Shown: positions 47,163 through 55,603 of the stretch, piece by piece | Layout: every line of letters begins with the position of its first letter | Numbering within the stretch: position 1 is the first letter of the stretch | From: Martinezella multihospitum | GTDB taxonomy: Bacteria > Pseudomonadota > Alphaproteobacteria > Rhizobiales > Rhizobiaceae | Assembly: GCF_900094585.1 (NCBI RefSeq) | Contig: NZ_FMAG01000006.1 | Coordinates: forward strand, 1 to 64,000 | Length of the DNA stretch: 64,000 nt | Direction of reading: 5' to 3' | Notes under the pieces: generated by a model | What the model was told of the DNA's origin: nothing | What the model saw: only the letters and a program-made list of their open reading frames with translations | The model's database searches: none | Made by a program: the position numbers and the translations under genes

Positions 47163-47555
47163 ATGTCCCTAGTCAGTGAAATCCCCGCCGCAGACCCCAG
47201 TCTCGTCGCCGAGCATTATGCCCGCAAGCTTGCCTTCGAGACCGATTGTTCCGACGTCTATCTGTCCATGACCTCAGGCAATGTCGATTTCGTCCTGCTC
47301 GACGTTCGCGGGCCGGCCCTGTTCCAGCAACAGCATATTCCGGGTGCGATCAACCTGCCGCACGGCAAGATGACCGCACGGAAGATGGCGGAATGGCCAG
47401 ACGATACGCTGTTCGTCGTCTATTGCGCCGGGCCGCATTGTAACGGCACCGACAAGGCAGCCTTGCGGTTGGGCACGCTCGGCAAGCGCGTGAAGGTCAT
47501 GATCGGCGGTATCACCGGCTGGGCCGATGAGGGTAACCCGTTCGAGATAGGCTAA
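47163..47555 (+). CDS. Rhodanese-like sulfurtransferase
   Basis: A 130-residue single rhodanese domain: DFVLLDVRGPALFQQQHIPG, AINLPHG and the active-site loop VVYCAGPHCNGTDKAALRLG, with the catalytic Cys first in CAGPHC. Could transfer sulfur or detoxify cyanide; the loop has a second Cys. AAGGAGC precedes the ATG at 47163. Divergent from the GlxA-like regulator, which probably controls it. Confidence 0.88.
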   Translation: MSLVSEIPAADPSLVAEHYARKLAFETDCSDVYLSMTSGNVDFVLLDVRGPALFQQQHIPGAINLPHGKMTARKMAEWPDDTLFVVYCAGPHCNGTDKAALRLGTLGKRVKVMIGGITGWADEGNPFEIG

Positions 47556-47694
47556 GAGCGAGGGCAGATCTGGTATATACAGGATCTGCCCAATTTTGCG
47601 ACACTGCGAAAAACTTCGGCATCTACGTCAATTGACTGTCGCGTCGCCTCCGTTTCCGTGACACTGTGCGAGTAAGCATAACGGGAACAAAAGT

Positions 47695-48744
47695 ATGATC
47701 CTCAATCCATTTGATGATGGCGTCGAGCGGCCGAGGGCCAAGATCGCCATCACCTTCACGCTGTTGATTGTTTTCAATATTGCCGCATGGATCTGGGCCT
47801 GGGTCGCCTTTGCCGACAGGCCCTCCCTCCTGGGCATTGCGCTTCTTGCCTATATGTTCGGCCTACGCCACGCTTTCGATGCCGATCACATCGCCGCGAT
47901 CGACAATGTCGTGCGCAAGCTCATTCAGGAAAAGAAGCAGCCCTACGCCGTCGGCTTCTTCTTCTCGCTCGGTCATTCCTCCATCGTCGTGATCGCCTCC
48001 ATCCTGATTGCCGCAACGGCCGCCGCCATGCAGAGCCAGCTCGATTCCTTTCATGATATCGGCGGCGTCATCGGCACGACGGTTTCGGCGGTTTTTCTGC
48101 TATTGATCGGCATTGCCAATCTCTTCGTCCTCAAAGGTATCTGGTCCGCCTTCAGAAGAGCGCAGAGGGGTGAAAGGATCGCAGAAGATGATCTCGACAC
48201 GCTGCTTGCCGGTGGCGGCTTTCTGGCGCGCATCTTTCGGCCCATGTTCAAGGTCGTGACCCGCTCCTGGCACATGTATCCGATCGGCTTCCTCTTCGGC
48301 CTCGGCTTCGATACCGCAACGGAGATCGGGCTCTTGGGGATTTCCGCCGCTCAGGCCGCGCAAGGCATGTCCTTCTGGACCATCCTCGTCTTCCCGGCAC
48401 TGTTTACGGCCGGCATGTCGCTGATGGACACGCTGGATAGTACCCTCATGACCGGCGCCTACGGCTGGGCCTTCGTCAAGCCTGTACGCAAGCTCTGGTA
48501 CAATCTGACCATCACCGCAGCTTCGGTCGTCGTCGCCGTCTTCATCGGCGGCATCGAGGCCCTGGGGTTGATTGCCGACAAGCTTGGTCTCGAAGGGAGA
48601 TTCTGGAACTTCATCGCCGAACTCAATGATAATCTTGCCAATTTCGGTTTCGCTGTCGTCGGCATTTTCCTTTTGAGCTGGGTGATTTCGAGCGTGCTCT
48701 ACAAGGCGAGAGGCTACGACAACTTGCAGATCAATCGCTCATGA
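47695..48744 (+). CDS. NiCoT-family nickel/cobalt transporter
   Basis: A 349-residue secondary transporter with eight helices. The metal-selectivity motif is present: RHAFDADHIAAIDN (H-x4-DH), GHSSIVV, and LGFDTATEIGLLGIS. The family imports Ni2+ or Co2+ for urease, hydrogenase or cobalamin enzymes. No adjacent metalloenzyme gene gives the metal, and I saw no cobalamin riboswitch upstream. Confidence 0.92.
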   Translation: MILNPFDDGVERPRAKIAITFTLLIVFNIAAWIWAWVAFADRPSLLGIALLAYMFGLRHAFDADHIAAIDNVVRKLIQEKKQPYAVGFFFSLGHSSIVVIASILIAATAAAMQSQLDSFHDIGGVIGTTVSAVFLLLIGIANLFVLKGIWSAFRRAQRGERIAEDDLDTLLAGGGFLARIFRPMFKVVTRSWHMYPIGFLFGLGFDTATEIGLLGISAAQAAQGMSFWTILVFPALFTAGMSLMDTLDSTLMTGAYGWAFVKPVRKLWYNLTITAASVVVAVFIGGIEALGLIADKLGLEGRFWNFIAELNDNLANFGFAVVGIFLLSWVISSVLYKARGYDNLQINRS

Positions 48745-48829
48745 CGCATCATCCCCCCAGGGATCGAACACGCCATGACTGGAAATCGCCGCAGGTGGCT
48801 CCAGTTACATGCGATGAGGGGCCACAATC

Positions 48830-49363
48830 ATGATCCACGCTAGCAATATTCGCGGCCTGGCGCTGGCAGCAGGCAGCCTATGCATCATCAGTGTCGGCAC
48901 GGCTTCTGCGCAAGCCGTCGCAAATTGCCCGTTGCAGCCAGCTGTCAGCGCGACGCGCCAGACCTTGAATTGCGAGGCTGGGCTTAGCGTCATCGTCGAG
49001 CGCGGCGCGCATTACCGGTTTGCAGACCGAAACCATGATGGCCGGGCGGATGCTCTCATACTCGACAGCAAGGCAGCACTGGTTGATGTCGATCGCAACC
49101 GTATTAAGGGCGGCTTCGAAGTGGTGACGCCGCAGGCGATCGCCGCCGTGCGCGGCACGCGATGGGCTGTTGATGCCCAACGCGGCAAGACATCCGTACT
49201 TGTATTGCGCGGCCGTGTTGCTGTTAGCAAGATATCGACCGGACAGGGGGTGACGCTTGGGCGAGGGCAAGGTGTCGATGTTGATCGCACCCGCACTAGC
49301 TTGCGCGTCAATGCATGGGCCCAATCGCGCATAAACGCCCTGATCGCGCGCCTCGCCCAGTGA
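48830..49363 (+). CDS. Exported FecR-domain protein
   Basis: A 177-residue exported protein with a signal peptide (LAAGSLCIISVGTASA) and a FecR domain: GGFEVVTPQAIAAVRGTRWA, VDAQRGKTSVLVLRGRVAVS, GQGVDVDRTRTSLRV. It lacks the N-terminal sigma-binding part of true FecR. It is 13 bp upstream of the CHASE2 cyclase, so it may be its periplasmic partner. Confidence 0.85.
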   Translation: MIHASNIRGLALAAGSLCIISVGTASAQAVANCPLQPAVSATRQTLNCEAGLSVIVERGAHYRFADRNHDGRADALILDSKAALVDVDRNRIKGGFEVVTPQAIAAVRGTRWAVDAQRGKTSVLVLRGRVAVSKISTGQGVTLGRGQGVDVDRTRTSLRVNAWAQSRINALIARLAQ

Positions 49364-49376
49364 GATCCTGACGTCC

Positions 49377-51236
49377 ATGCGCAGACCGCCGCTGCAGACG
49401 CTGATTGCACTTTTCTTGACTGCTGTCTGGGGGTTGGGCTTGGGCGTCGCGCATCTGCGCGGTGACATTCCCTTTGTCGACGGCGCCGAAGCGACGCTCA
49501 CGAACCTCCGCAATACGCTCGGCGGCAGCTTCCAGCCACCCGATCTCGTCACGATCGTTGCCATAGACGATGAGACGTCGCGTATGGCGGGACACTATCC
49601 TTTGCCTCGCGCCACGCTTGCCAAAATGATCGATGCCATCGCCGCACTGGGGCCGAAAGCTGTCGCGCTCGACCTGCTTCTGGTCGATGCCGGCGACGAG
49701 GCCGGCGATGCGGCATTGGAACAATCACTCAAACGGACCAAGGTTGTTCTGGCTGCGGCCGGCATCTTTCCCGAAAGCCATCAGCGCGTCACAGAAGATA
49801 GCAAGGAACCTCTCGCCCGCGTGCCCAGTGCGCTGCAATTCCTCGAACCACAGCAGCGGTTCGCCGATGTCGCAAGCTATGGCATCGTCAATGTGCAGAC
49901 CGACAAGGCGGGCACGCCGCGTTTCGTGCCGATGCTGTTTCGCAGCGGTGAGCGCATCGAACCATCCTTTTCGCTGCGTGTCGTTTCCACCGCAACCAAC
50001 GAGCAGACAACCGTCATCTCCGATCATATCAAGATCGGTGACCGGTCCGTCCTGACCGATACCGGCTATCTCTTGCCGCTCACGTTCTACGGTCCGCGCG
50101 GAACGATCCGCACCGTCAGCGCCGGCGCTGCGCTCAATGGGCAATTGCCGGAGGCTGCGATCAGGGACCATATCGTCATTATCGGCGCGACCGTTACCGG
50201 CGGCGGCGATGTCTTTCCAACGCCTTTCGATCCCGTTCTGCCGGGTGTCGAAGTTATCGCGACCTCGATCACGCATCTGATTGCCGGAGACGGTCTGGTA
50301 CGCGACCGCAACGTTCGTTTCATCGACCTTTATTTCGCCGTCGGCCTGCCGCTGCTCGTCGTTTCCCTTCTCTCCTGGTGGCGCAGCACCATTGGCCCGA
50401 TAACGGTGCTCGGCGTCATGCTTGTCTGGTTCGCAGTCAATGTCAGCGCATTCAAGCGTGGGATATGGCTGAGCGCGGCTCTGCCGATTGCTGCGACCGT
50501 ACCGCCGATGCTGCTATTTGGCGCAGCACAGCTTTGGCTCGACCGTAGGCGAGCCACGCGATTTGCCGAGCAAAGCGAGCTCCTGCAGCGCATCGAGGCG
50601 CCCGGCCTTGCCGAATATCTTGCCCGCGACCCCGATTTTCTCGCAAGTCCGGTACAGCAGGAAGCGGCCGTCGTCTTCATCGATATCAACGGCTTCACGG
50701 GGCTTAGTGAGGCGATCGGCCCGGCCGCCGTGCGGGAACTACTGAGCGGCTTCTACAATCTCGTCGACGAGGAGGTAACCGCATCCGGCGGCGCCATCAC
50801 CAGCTTCATGGGCGACGGAGCGATGATCCTTTTCGGCCTGCCGCAGCCGAAGCCGAGCGATCCCGCCAATGCGGCGCGCTGCTGCATCCGTCTGGCCGCG
50901 CGGATGAAGGGCTGGCTCTCAGCGCTGCCGGAGACGGTCGCGTCCCGCATCGGCTTCAAGATCGGTGCGCATTCCGGCACCATCGTCGCCTCTCGGCTGG
51001 GCGGTGGAGGACGCCAGCAGATCACCGCAACCGGCGACACCGTCAACGTCGCAAGCCGCCTGATGGAGGTCGCCGCCAGCAATCGCGCCGAAATCGCCAT
51101 CAGCCATGAGCTGCTGCTCTCCGCCGGTCGGGACAGCTCGCCTTTCAGTGAGGGGAGCCTCGATGGCCCGATCGAAACAGGCTTGCGTGGTCGCGCCGGG
51201 ACCTTGACCATATGGCTCTGGCGCAGCCGGCCGTGA
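49377..51236 (+). CDS. Adenylate/guanylate cyclase with CHASE2 sensor domain
   Basis: A 619-residue membrane signalling enzyme. After the N-terminal helix (LIALFLTAVWGLGLGVAHLR) comes a periplasmic CHASE2 domain (DLVTIVAIDDETSRMAGHYP, DHIVIIGATVTGGGDVFPTP), three transmembrane helices near 310-400, and a class III cyclase domain with metal-binding Asp in FIDINGFTGLSEA, Asp in FMGDGAMILFG and the ATGDTVNVASRL loop. The likely product is cAMP. It is translationally close to the FecR gene, consistent with a sensory unit. Confidence 0.92.
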   Translation: MRRPPLQTLIALFLTAVWGLGLGVAHLRGDIPFVDGAEATLTNLRNTLGGSFQPPDLVTIVAIDDETSRMAGHYPLPRATLAKMIDAIAALGPKAVALDLLLVDAGDEAGDAALEQSLKRTKVVLAAAGIFPESHQRVTEDSKEPLARVPSALQFLEPQQRFADVASYGIVNVQTDKAGTPRFVPMLFRSGERIEPSFSLRVVSTATNEQTTVISDHIKIGDRSVLTDTGYLLPLTFYGPRGTIRTVSAGAALNGQLPEAAIRDHIVIIGATVTGGGDVFPTPFDPVLPGVEVIATSITHLIAGDGLVRDRNVRFIDLYFAVGLPLLVVSLLSWWRSTIGPITVLGVMLVWFAVNVSAFKRGIWLSAALPIAATVPPMLLFGAAQLWLDRRRATRFAEQSELLQRIEAPGLAEYLARDPDFLASPVQQEAAVVFIDINGFTGLSEAIGPAAVRELLSGFYNLVDEEVTASGGAITSFMGDGAMILFGLPQPKPSDPANAARCCIRLAARMKGWLSALPETVASRIGFKIGAHSGTIVASRLGGGGRQQITATGDTVNVASRLMEVAASNRAEIAISHELLLSAGRDSSPFSEGSLDGPIETGLRGRAGTLTIWLWRSRP

Positions 51237-51262
51237 TCAAACCAGCCTCCGTCTGCCTGGTT

Positions 51263-51862
51263 TCACTCGCCCCACATCGGAATGATCGAAATCACCAGGA
51301 GGCAGGCAAGAGAGATATTGACCGCGCGCCACTGCCATGCCGTTTTCAGCAGACGCCCGAGCATCTGCCCGAGAAGGCACCATACGGCGAGCGAGAAGGC
51401 TGCGATAAGGCAGAAGGTCATACCGAGCAGGATCGCGAGTCTGACGGGACTTTCCGCCAACGCAGCGAAAGAAGCAGCGGCCCCCATCGTCATCGCCCAG
51501 CCCTTGGGATTGTGCCAGAGCATCCAGAGGCCGGCGATGAAGCCGGTGGGTCTCGCCATCTGTCCGGTCGTGCTCGGCGGGCCGCTCCTACCGATCCGGA
51601 TGGCAAGCCAGATCAGGTAGAGCGATCCAAGCGTCTTCATGCCGATCTGCAGCGTCGGCAGAGCCAGTAATACACCGCCAAGGCCTGCAGCCGTCGCGCC
51701 AGCCATCGAACCGAGACCAACAGCGAAGCCGGCCATGACCGGTATCGACCGACGAAACCCGAAATGTGCTCCGGACGCGGTCGCAAGCGTCGTAGCACCT
51801 CCCGGCGTTATCGTCGAAACCAATGCGAAGAGGATCAGCGGCAATAGGGTTTCGATTGTCAT
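51263..51862 (-). CDS. LysE-family exporter
   Basis: A 199-residue amino acid/metabolite exporter with five to six helices. LFALVSTITPGGATTLATAS (TPGPN-type motif as TPGG) and LWHNPKGWAMTMGAAASF are typical. The ATG at 51862 is preceded by TTGGAG; the frame is open to 51889. It is divergent from a LysR gene, 99 bp apart, the usual regulator-exporter arrangement, so the LysR probably controls it. Confidence 0.88.
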   Translation of the reverse strand: MTIETLLPLILFALVSTITPGGATTLATASGAHFGFRRSIPVMAGFAVGLGSMAGATAAGLGGVLLALPTLQIGMKTLGSLYLIWLAIRIGRSGPPSTTGQMARPTGFIAGLWMLWHNPKGWAMTMGAAASFAALAESPVRLAILLGMTFCLIAAFSLAVWCLLGQMLGRLLKTAWQWRAVNISLACLLVISIIPMWGE

Positions 51863-51961
51863 CTCCAACCTTTCTCGATTTTGAGACAAGGGATAGAGAG
51901 GCGACCTTCATCAGCAAAACGAATATTGAAGGATCGCGGCATTAGCATTTATAATGCTGAG

Positions 51962-52837
51962 ATGATCCGAAACTTCGATATTGCCCTCATCAGAACCTTC
52001 GCCACCGTTGCCGACCAGGGCAGCATGACGATATCGGCCAATATGCTGCACATGACCCAGGGTGCCGTCAGCCAGCAGATCAAGCGGCTGGAGGACATGC
52101 TCGGCTGCGCCCTGTTCGAGCGTGACAGACGCGGATTGCGGCTGACCGAAGCCGGAGAACGGCTGCGCGGCAATGCCCGCCGCCTGCTTGTCTTGAATGA
52201 CGAGATCTGGGACGACATGACGGAAAGCACTGTCCGCGGCGGTGTCCGGCTCGGCGTTCCCTATGATCTTGTTGGAGCGACGCTGGCACCCGTGCTCAAA
52301 TCCTATTCCGAGCGCTATCCGCAGGTGGAGATTTCGCTGGTCTGCGCATCGTCGCCGGAATTGCTGGAAGAATTGGGGAAGGGAGCTGTCGACCTCTGCG
52401 TGGTGGAGGAACCATACGGCACGTCACAAGGCGAATGCCTTGCTGTGGAGCGGCTTGTCTGGGTCGGCGCGAAGGCCGGCAATGCCCATCGCAAAGTACC
52501 GCTGCCGATCTCGATGGTCGCCGATACCTGTGCCTTCCGGTCGTCCGTCTTTGCGGCACTCAGCAAGGATGGCCTGCGCTGGCGGACGGTCTTTGAGAAC
52601 GGCAATATCGAGGCGACCACGGCAACGGTGCGTACGGATCTGGCTGTCACCGCCTGGCTTGCCTCGACCGTTCCCGCCGATCTCGATATCCTCACCATCG
52701 AGCAGGGCCTGCCCGAACTGCCAATCTTTGCGATCAACCTGCATTTGCCGAAAGGCAATGCGACGCCGCAAGCGCTCGAACTGGCCCGTCACATTCGCGA
52801 GGGCATGATGCGGCCGCGCCAATCCGCGGCCGCCTAA
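51962..52837 (+). CDS. LysR-family regulator
   Basis: A 291-residue regulator with the LysR helix-turn-helix (LIRTFATVADQGSMTISANM, LHMTQGAVSQQIKRLEDMLG) and a substrate domain (LPISMVADTCAF; FRSSVFAALSKDG). ATG 51962 gives the family start MIRNFDIALIRTF; the longer open frame is not. Divergent from the LysE gene, so likely its activator. Confidence 0.88.
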   Translation: MIRNFDIALIRTFATVADQGSMTISANMLHMTQGAVSQQIKRLEDMLGCALFERDRRGLRLTEAGERLRGNARRLLVLNDEIWDDMTESTVRGGVRLGVPYDLVGATLAPVLKSYSERYPQVEISLVCASSPELLEELGKGAVDLCVVEEPYGTSQGECLAVERLVWVGAKAGNAHRKVPLPISMVADTCAFRSSVFAALSKDGLRWRTVFENGNIEATTATVRTDLAVTAWLASTVPADLDILTIEQGLPELPIFAINLHLPKGNATPQALELARHIREGMMRPRQSAAA

Positions 52838-52860
52838 ATTCCATCTTCTGGCAGAGCCGT

Positions 52861-53949
52861 CTATGCGGCCTTCGGCAGCGGACCGACATAACGCGATTGC
52901 GGCCGGATCAGGCGGCCGTCGAGCGTCTGCTCGCGGGCGTGGGCGATCCAGCCGACCGTGCGGCCGATCGCGAAGACGCCGGTGAACGAGCTGCGCGGAA
53001 AGCCGAGAGCGTCGAGCAGCAAGGCGGTGTAATATTCGACGTTGACGTCGAGGGGGCGATCCGGTTTGCGCTCCTTCAACAGCGCCAGTGCCGCCGCTTC
53101 AATAGCTTCCGCCAGAGCGATGCGCCCGGCATCCGCCTGTCCCGTAGCAAAAATTGGCTTCAATGCCGTCTTCAGGGCATCGGCGCGGGGATCGCGAACG
53201 CGATAGATACGATGACCGAATCCCATCAACCGCTCGCCATGATCGAGCGCGTTCGATAGCCAGGCACGCGCATTTTCGGGCTTGCCGACGCCGTCGAGCA
53301 TATCGAGGACAGGGCCGGGGGCGCCGCCGTGCAGAGGGCCTTTGAGGGCGCTGATTGCCGCCAAGACTGACGAGGTCAGGCCGGCATGGGTCGAGGCGAT
53401 GACGCGCGAGGCGAATGTGGATGCATTCAAGCCGTGATCGGAAATCGTCACCAGATAGGCATCGAGGCCTGCCGTCTGCTCCGTCGTCGGCACTCGACCC
53501 GTCAACATGCGCAGGATATCGGCCGATTGCGAGAGTGAGGCATCCGGCGCGATCGGCGCGTCGCCCTTTTGCAGCCGTAAGACAGCGGACAGGAAGACGG
53601 CGGGCGCTGCCATCAGGCGGATCGCCGTTGCAAAATCCTCGCCGTCGGCAACGCGTGCCAGCAAGGCACGTACGGCATCCACCGGCGGCAGCGCGAGGAT
53701 GGCGGCATCGGCTGCCTTCACATGCGAGAAAAGCGCAACGCGGGCAGCACCAAGTTGCTTGCGGATGGAAGCTGCATCGATATGTTCGTCGAACAGACCA
53801 TCGAGCAGCAGTGCTGCGACATCCTCGAAACGGCTGGTCGCGACCAGATCATCGAGCGACACGCCGCGGATGATCAGGCGACCGGCAGCGCCGTCGACGT
53901 CGGATAGCTTGGTTTCTGCGGCAATGACATCTTCAAGACCACTTTTCAT
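52861..53949 (-). CDS. Citrate synthase-family protein (short type)
   Basis: A 362-residue enzyme of the citrate/methylcitrate synthase superfamily. Visible motifs are HGLNASTFASRV, GPLHGGAPGPVLDM (catalytic His), GFGHRIYRVRDPRA (second His and substrate Arg) and NVEYYTALLLDALGFP, where the expected catalytic Asp of NVDFY is Glu. RTVGWIAHAREQ closes the domain. It condenses an acyl-CoA with oxaloacetate if active; the Asp-to-Glu change makes activity uncertain. Divergent from an HTH-bearing relative across 84 bp. The LysR gene is convergent, 23 bp away. Confidence 0.85.
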   Translation of the reverse strand: MKSGLEDVIAAETKLSDVDGAAGRLIIRGVSLDDLVATSRFEDVAALLLDGLFDEHIDAASIRKQLGAARVALFSHVKAADAAILALPPVDAVRALLARVADGEDFATAIRLMAAPAVFLSAVLRLQKGDAPIAPDASLSQSADILRMLTGRVPTTEQTAGLDAYLVTISDHGLNASTFASRVIASTHAGLTSSVLAAISALKGPLHGGAPGPVLDMLDGVGKPENARAWLSNALDHGERLMGFGHRIYRVRDPRADALKTALKPIFATGQADAGRIALAEAIEAAALALLKERKPDRPLDVNVEYYTALLLDALGFPRSSFTGVFAIGRTVGWIAHAREQTLDGRLIRPQSRYVGPLPKAA

Positions 53950-53967
53950 TACGGTTCTCCTTTGACT

Positions 53968-53984
53968 ATCCGATTAGATCGGAT
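53968..53984. promoter_or_regulatory. Perfect inverted repeat ATCCGAT-tag-ATCGGAT
   Basis: Seven-bp perfect arms with a 3-nt centre in the divergent citrate-synthase intergenic region, near the minus-strand gene. Operator candidate. Confidence 0.55.
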
Positions 53985-53992
53985 CTATTCCT

Positions 53993-54004
53993 ATTGACGT
54001 CAAT
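53993..54004. promoter_or_regulatory. Perfect palindrome ATTGACGTCAAT
   Basis: Twelve-bp perfect palindrome in the centre of the same region. Operator candidate; it also carries a TTGAC that could be a -35 element. Confidence 0.55.
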
Positions 54005-54013
54005 CTTGATGCA

Positions 54014-54023
54014 ATTGATCAAT
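54014..54023. promoter_or_regulatory. Perfect palindrome ATTGATCAAT
   Basis: Ten-bp perfect palindrome, 10 bp before the start of the plus-strand citrate-synthase-like gene, so binding there would block initiation. Confidence 0.5.
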
Positions 54024-54033
54024 ATGAGAACCG

Positions 54034-55167
54034 ATGAGCTGGCTGACGGCAGAGCAGGCACTGAACCTGCTGGGAACGAAATCACAGACGCTCTACGCCA
54101 ATGTTAGCCGCGGGCGCATTCGGGCGAAAGCCGATCCCGCCGACACGCGGCGCAGCCTCTATTTCGCCGATGACGTCAAGCGATTGGCCACCCGCCATGC
54201 CGGAAGGCGCAAGACCGAGGCGGTGGCCGCCGAGGCCATTCAATGGGGTGATCCTGTCTTGCCATCGGCGCTGTCGACGGTTTCGAGCGGCAGGCTTTTC
54301 TATCGCGGCAAGGATGTGGCGATGCTTGCCGAAAGCGCAAGCCTCGAAGATATCGCGCTGCTGCTTTGGGATATGAAACGACCGTTGCGATTCCAGCAAA
54401 GCGCTGCACGGCAAAAACTTCCGTCCCTGGATGCCGCGTTTTCAGCATTGGCAGAGCGCATAACAAGCGACCTGCCATCACTCGGACGCTCGCTTCCAGC
54501 CCTGCAAAATGAAGCCGAAAGCGTGCTCGGTACGGTGGCTGAAGCCCTGGCCCCGGGCGCGTGGAACCAACCGCTGCATCGGCGCCTCGCGGCTGCCTGG
54601 AACCGCCCCGATGCCGCCGATGTGATCCGCCGCAGTTTCGTCTTGCTTGCCGATCACGAGTTGAACGCTTCGACCTTCACTGCGCGGATCACGGCATCCG
54701 CCGGCGCCACGCTGTCCGCCGCCACTCTATCCGGCCTCTCCACGCTGACGGGTCCGCTGCATGGCGGTGCATGGCAGAGCGTGCGCACGCTGATCGCGCG
54801 GGCAGCCACGACGGGGGTGGATGAGGCGGTCCGCAGCTATCTGGCGGAAGGACGGCCACTGCCGGCTTTCGGCCATCAACTTTATCCTGACGTCGATATC
54901 CGCGGAGAGGCGTTGCTTGGTTGCTTCACGCTGCCGCCGCTCTTCGCCAGGGTTCGCGATGTCGGCGAACAGCTGGTCGGCGAGCGGGTCAATGTTGATT
55001 TCGCTTTGACAGCGATGACCCACGCCTATCATCTCCCGGAGGATGCGCCGCTGATCATCTTTGCGCTGGCACGGACGGTCGGCTGGCTTGCGCATGCCAT
55101 GGAGCAGGCGACCAGCGGCAGGCTCATTCGGCCGCGAGCGCGCTATGTAGGTCCGCCGGTACCATGA
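54034..55167 (+). CDS. HTH-citrate synthase fusion, putative regulator or enzyme
   Basis: A 377-residue protein. Residues 1-60 form a MerR/excisionase-like helix-turn-helix (SWLTAEQALNLLGTKSQTLY, ANVSRGRIRAKADPADTRRS), with a basic wing. The rest is a short citrate synthase domain: DHELNASTFTARI, GPLHGGAWQS (His), PAFGHQLYPDVDIR (His kept, following Arg is Gln) and NVDFALTAMTHAY (Asp kept). The catalytic His-His-Asp positions survive, but some substrate residues differ. It could be a metabolite-responsive repressor or an enzyme with a DNA-binding arm. Divergent from the stand-alone homologue. Confidence 0.8.
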   Translation: MSWLTAEQALNLLGTKSQTLYANVSRGRIRAKADPADTRRSLYFADDVKRLATRHAGRRKTEAVAAEAIQWGDPVLPSALSTVSSGRLFYRGKDVAMLAESASLEDIALLLWDMKRPLRFQQSAARQKLPSLDAAFSALAERITSDLPSLGRSLPALQNEAESVLGTVAEALAPGAWNQPLHRRLAAAWNRPDAADVIRRSFVLLADHELNASTFTARITASAGATLSAATLSGLSTLTGPLHGGAWQSVRTLIARAATTGVDEAVRSYLAEGRPLPAFGHQLYPDVDIRGEALLGCFTLPPLFARVRDVGEQLVGERVNVDFALTAMTHAYHLPEDAPLIIFALARTVGWLAHAMEQATSGRLIRPRARYVGPPVP

Positions 55168-55200
55168 TCTCATTCTTATCGGACATAGGGCGTTTTTCGC

Positions 55201-55572
55201 TCAAATCACCGTCAGGTGACAAACGGCTTCGATATTGTGGCCGTCAGGATCGAGAATGAAAGCGCCATAATAGTTCGGATGATAATGGGGGCGAAGACCG
55301 GGAGCACCGTTATCGGTGCCGCCGGCGATGATCCCGACCCGATGGAAGTCATCGACGAGCTCTCTGTTTGGGGCGGCAAAGGCGATATGGGCGCCTGTTT
55401 GCAGAGCATCGCGCTGACCGATCCAGAAGAAAGCTTTCTGGCCAATACCGTAACCCGCAAATCTTTCGCCTTCAGCATAAAGACGCTCTATGCCGATGGA
55501 GCGCAATATCGTGTCGTAGAACATCTTCGATCGCTCGAGATCGCGAACCCCGATCGTCACATGATCAAGCAC
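55201..55572 (-). CDS. VOC-family (glyoxalase-like) protein
   Basis: A 123-residue vicinal oxygen chelate protein. MLDHVTIGVRDLERSKMFYD at the start and AFILDPDGHNIEAVCH at the end, with GAHIAFAAPNRE between, match the fold. GTG at 55572 is preceded by GGAGG at 5 nt, so it is chosen over the open frame to 55677. It lies 31 bp after the TehA/SLAC1 gene on the same strand. The substrate is unknown. Confidence 0.85.
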   Translation of the reverse strand: MLDHVTIGVRDLERSKMFYDTILRSIGIERLYAEGERFAGYGIGQKAFFWIGQRDALQTGAHIAFAAPNRELVDDFHRVGIIAGGTDNGAPGLRPHYHPNYYGAFILDPDGHNIEAVCHLTVI

Positions 55573-55603
55573 ATCACCCTCCTGACGGCGATATTGAGCT
55601 CCA

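Noticed and set aside
54014..54023. FixK/FNR-type site near ATTGATCAAT
   Set aside because: A FixK box needs TTGAT-N4-ATCAA; here the arms touch in one palindrome or are 7 nt apart, so it does not fit.
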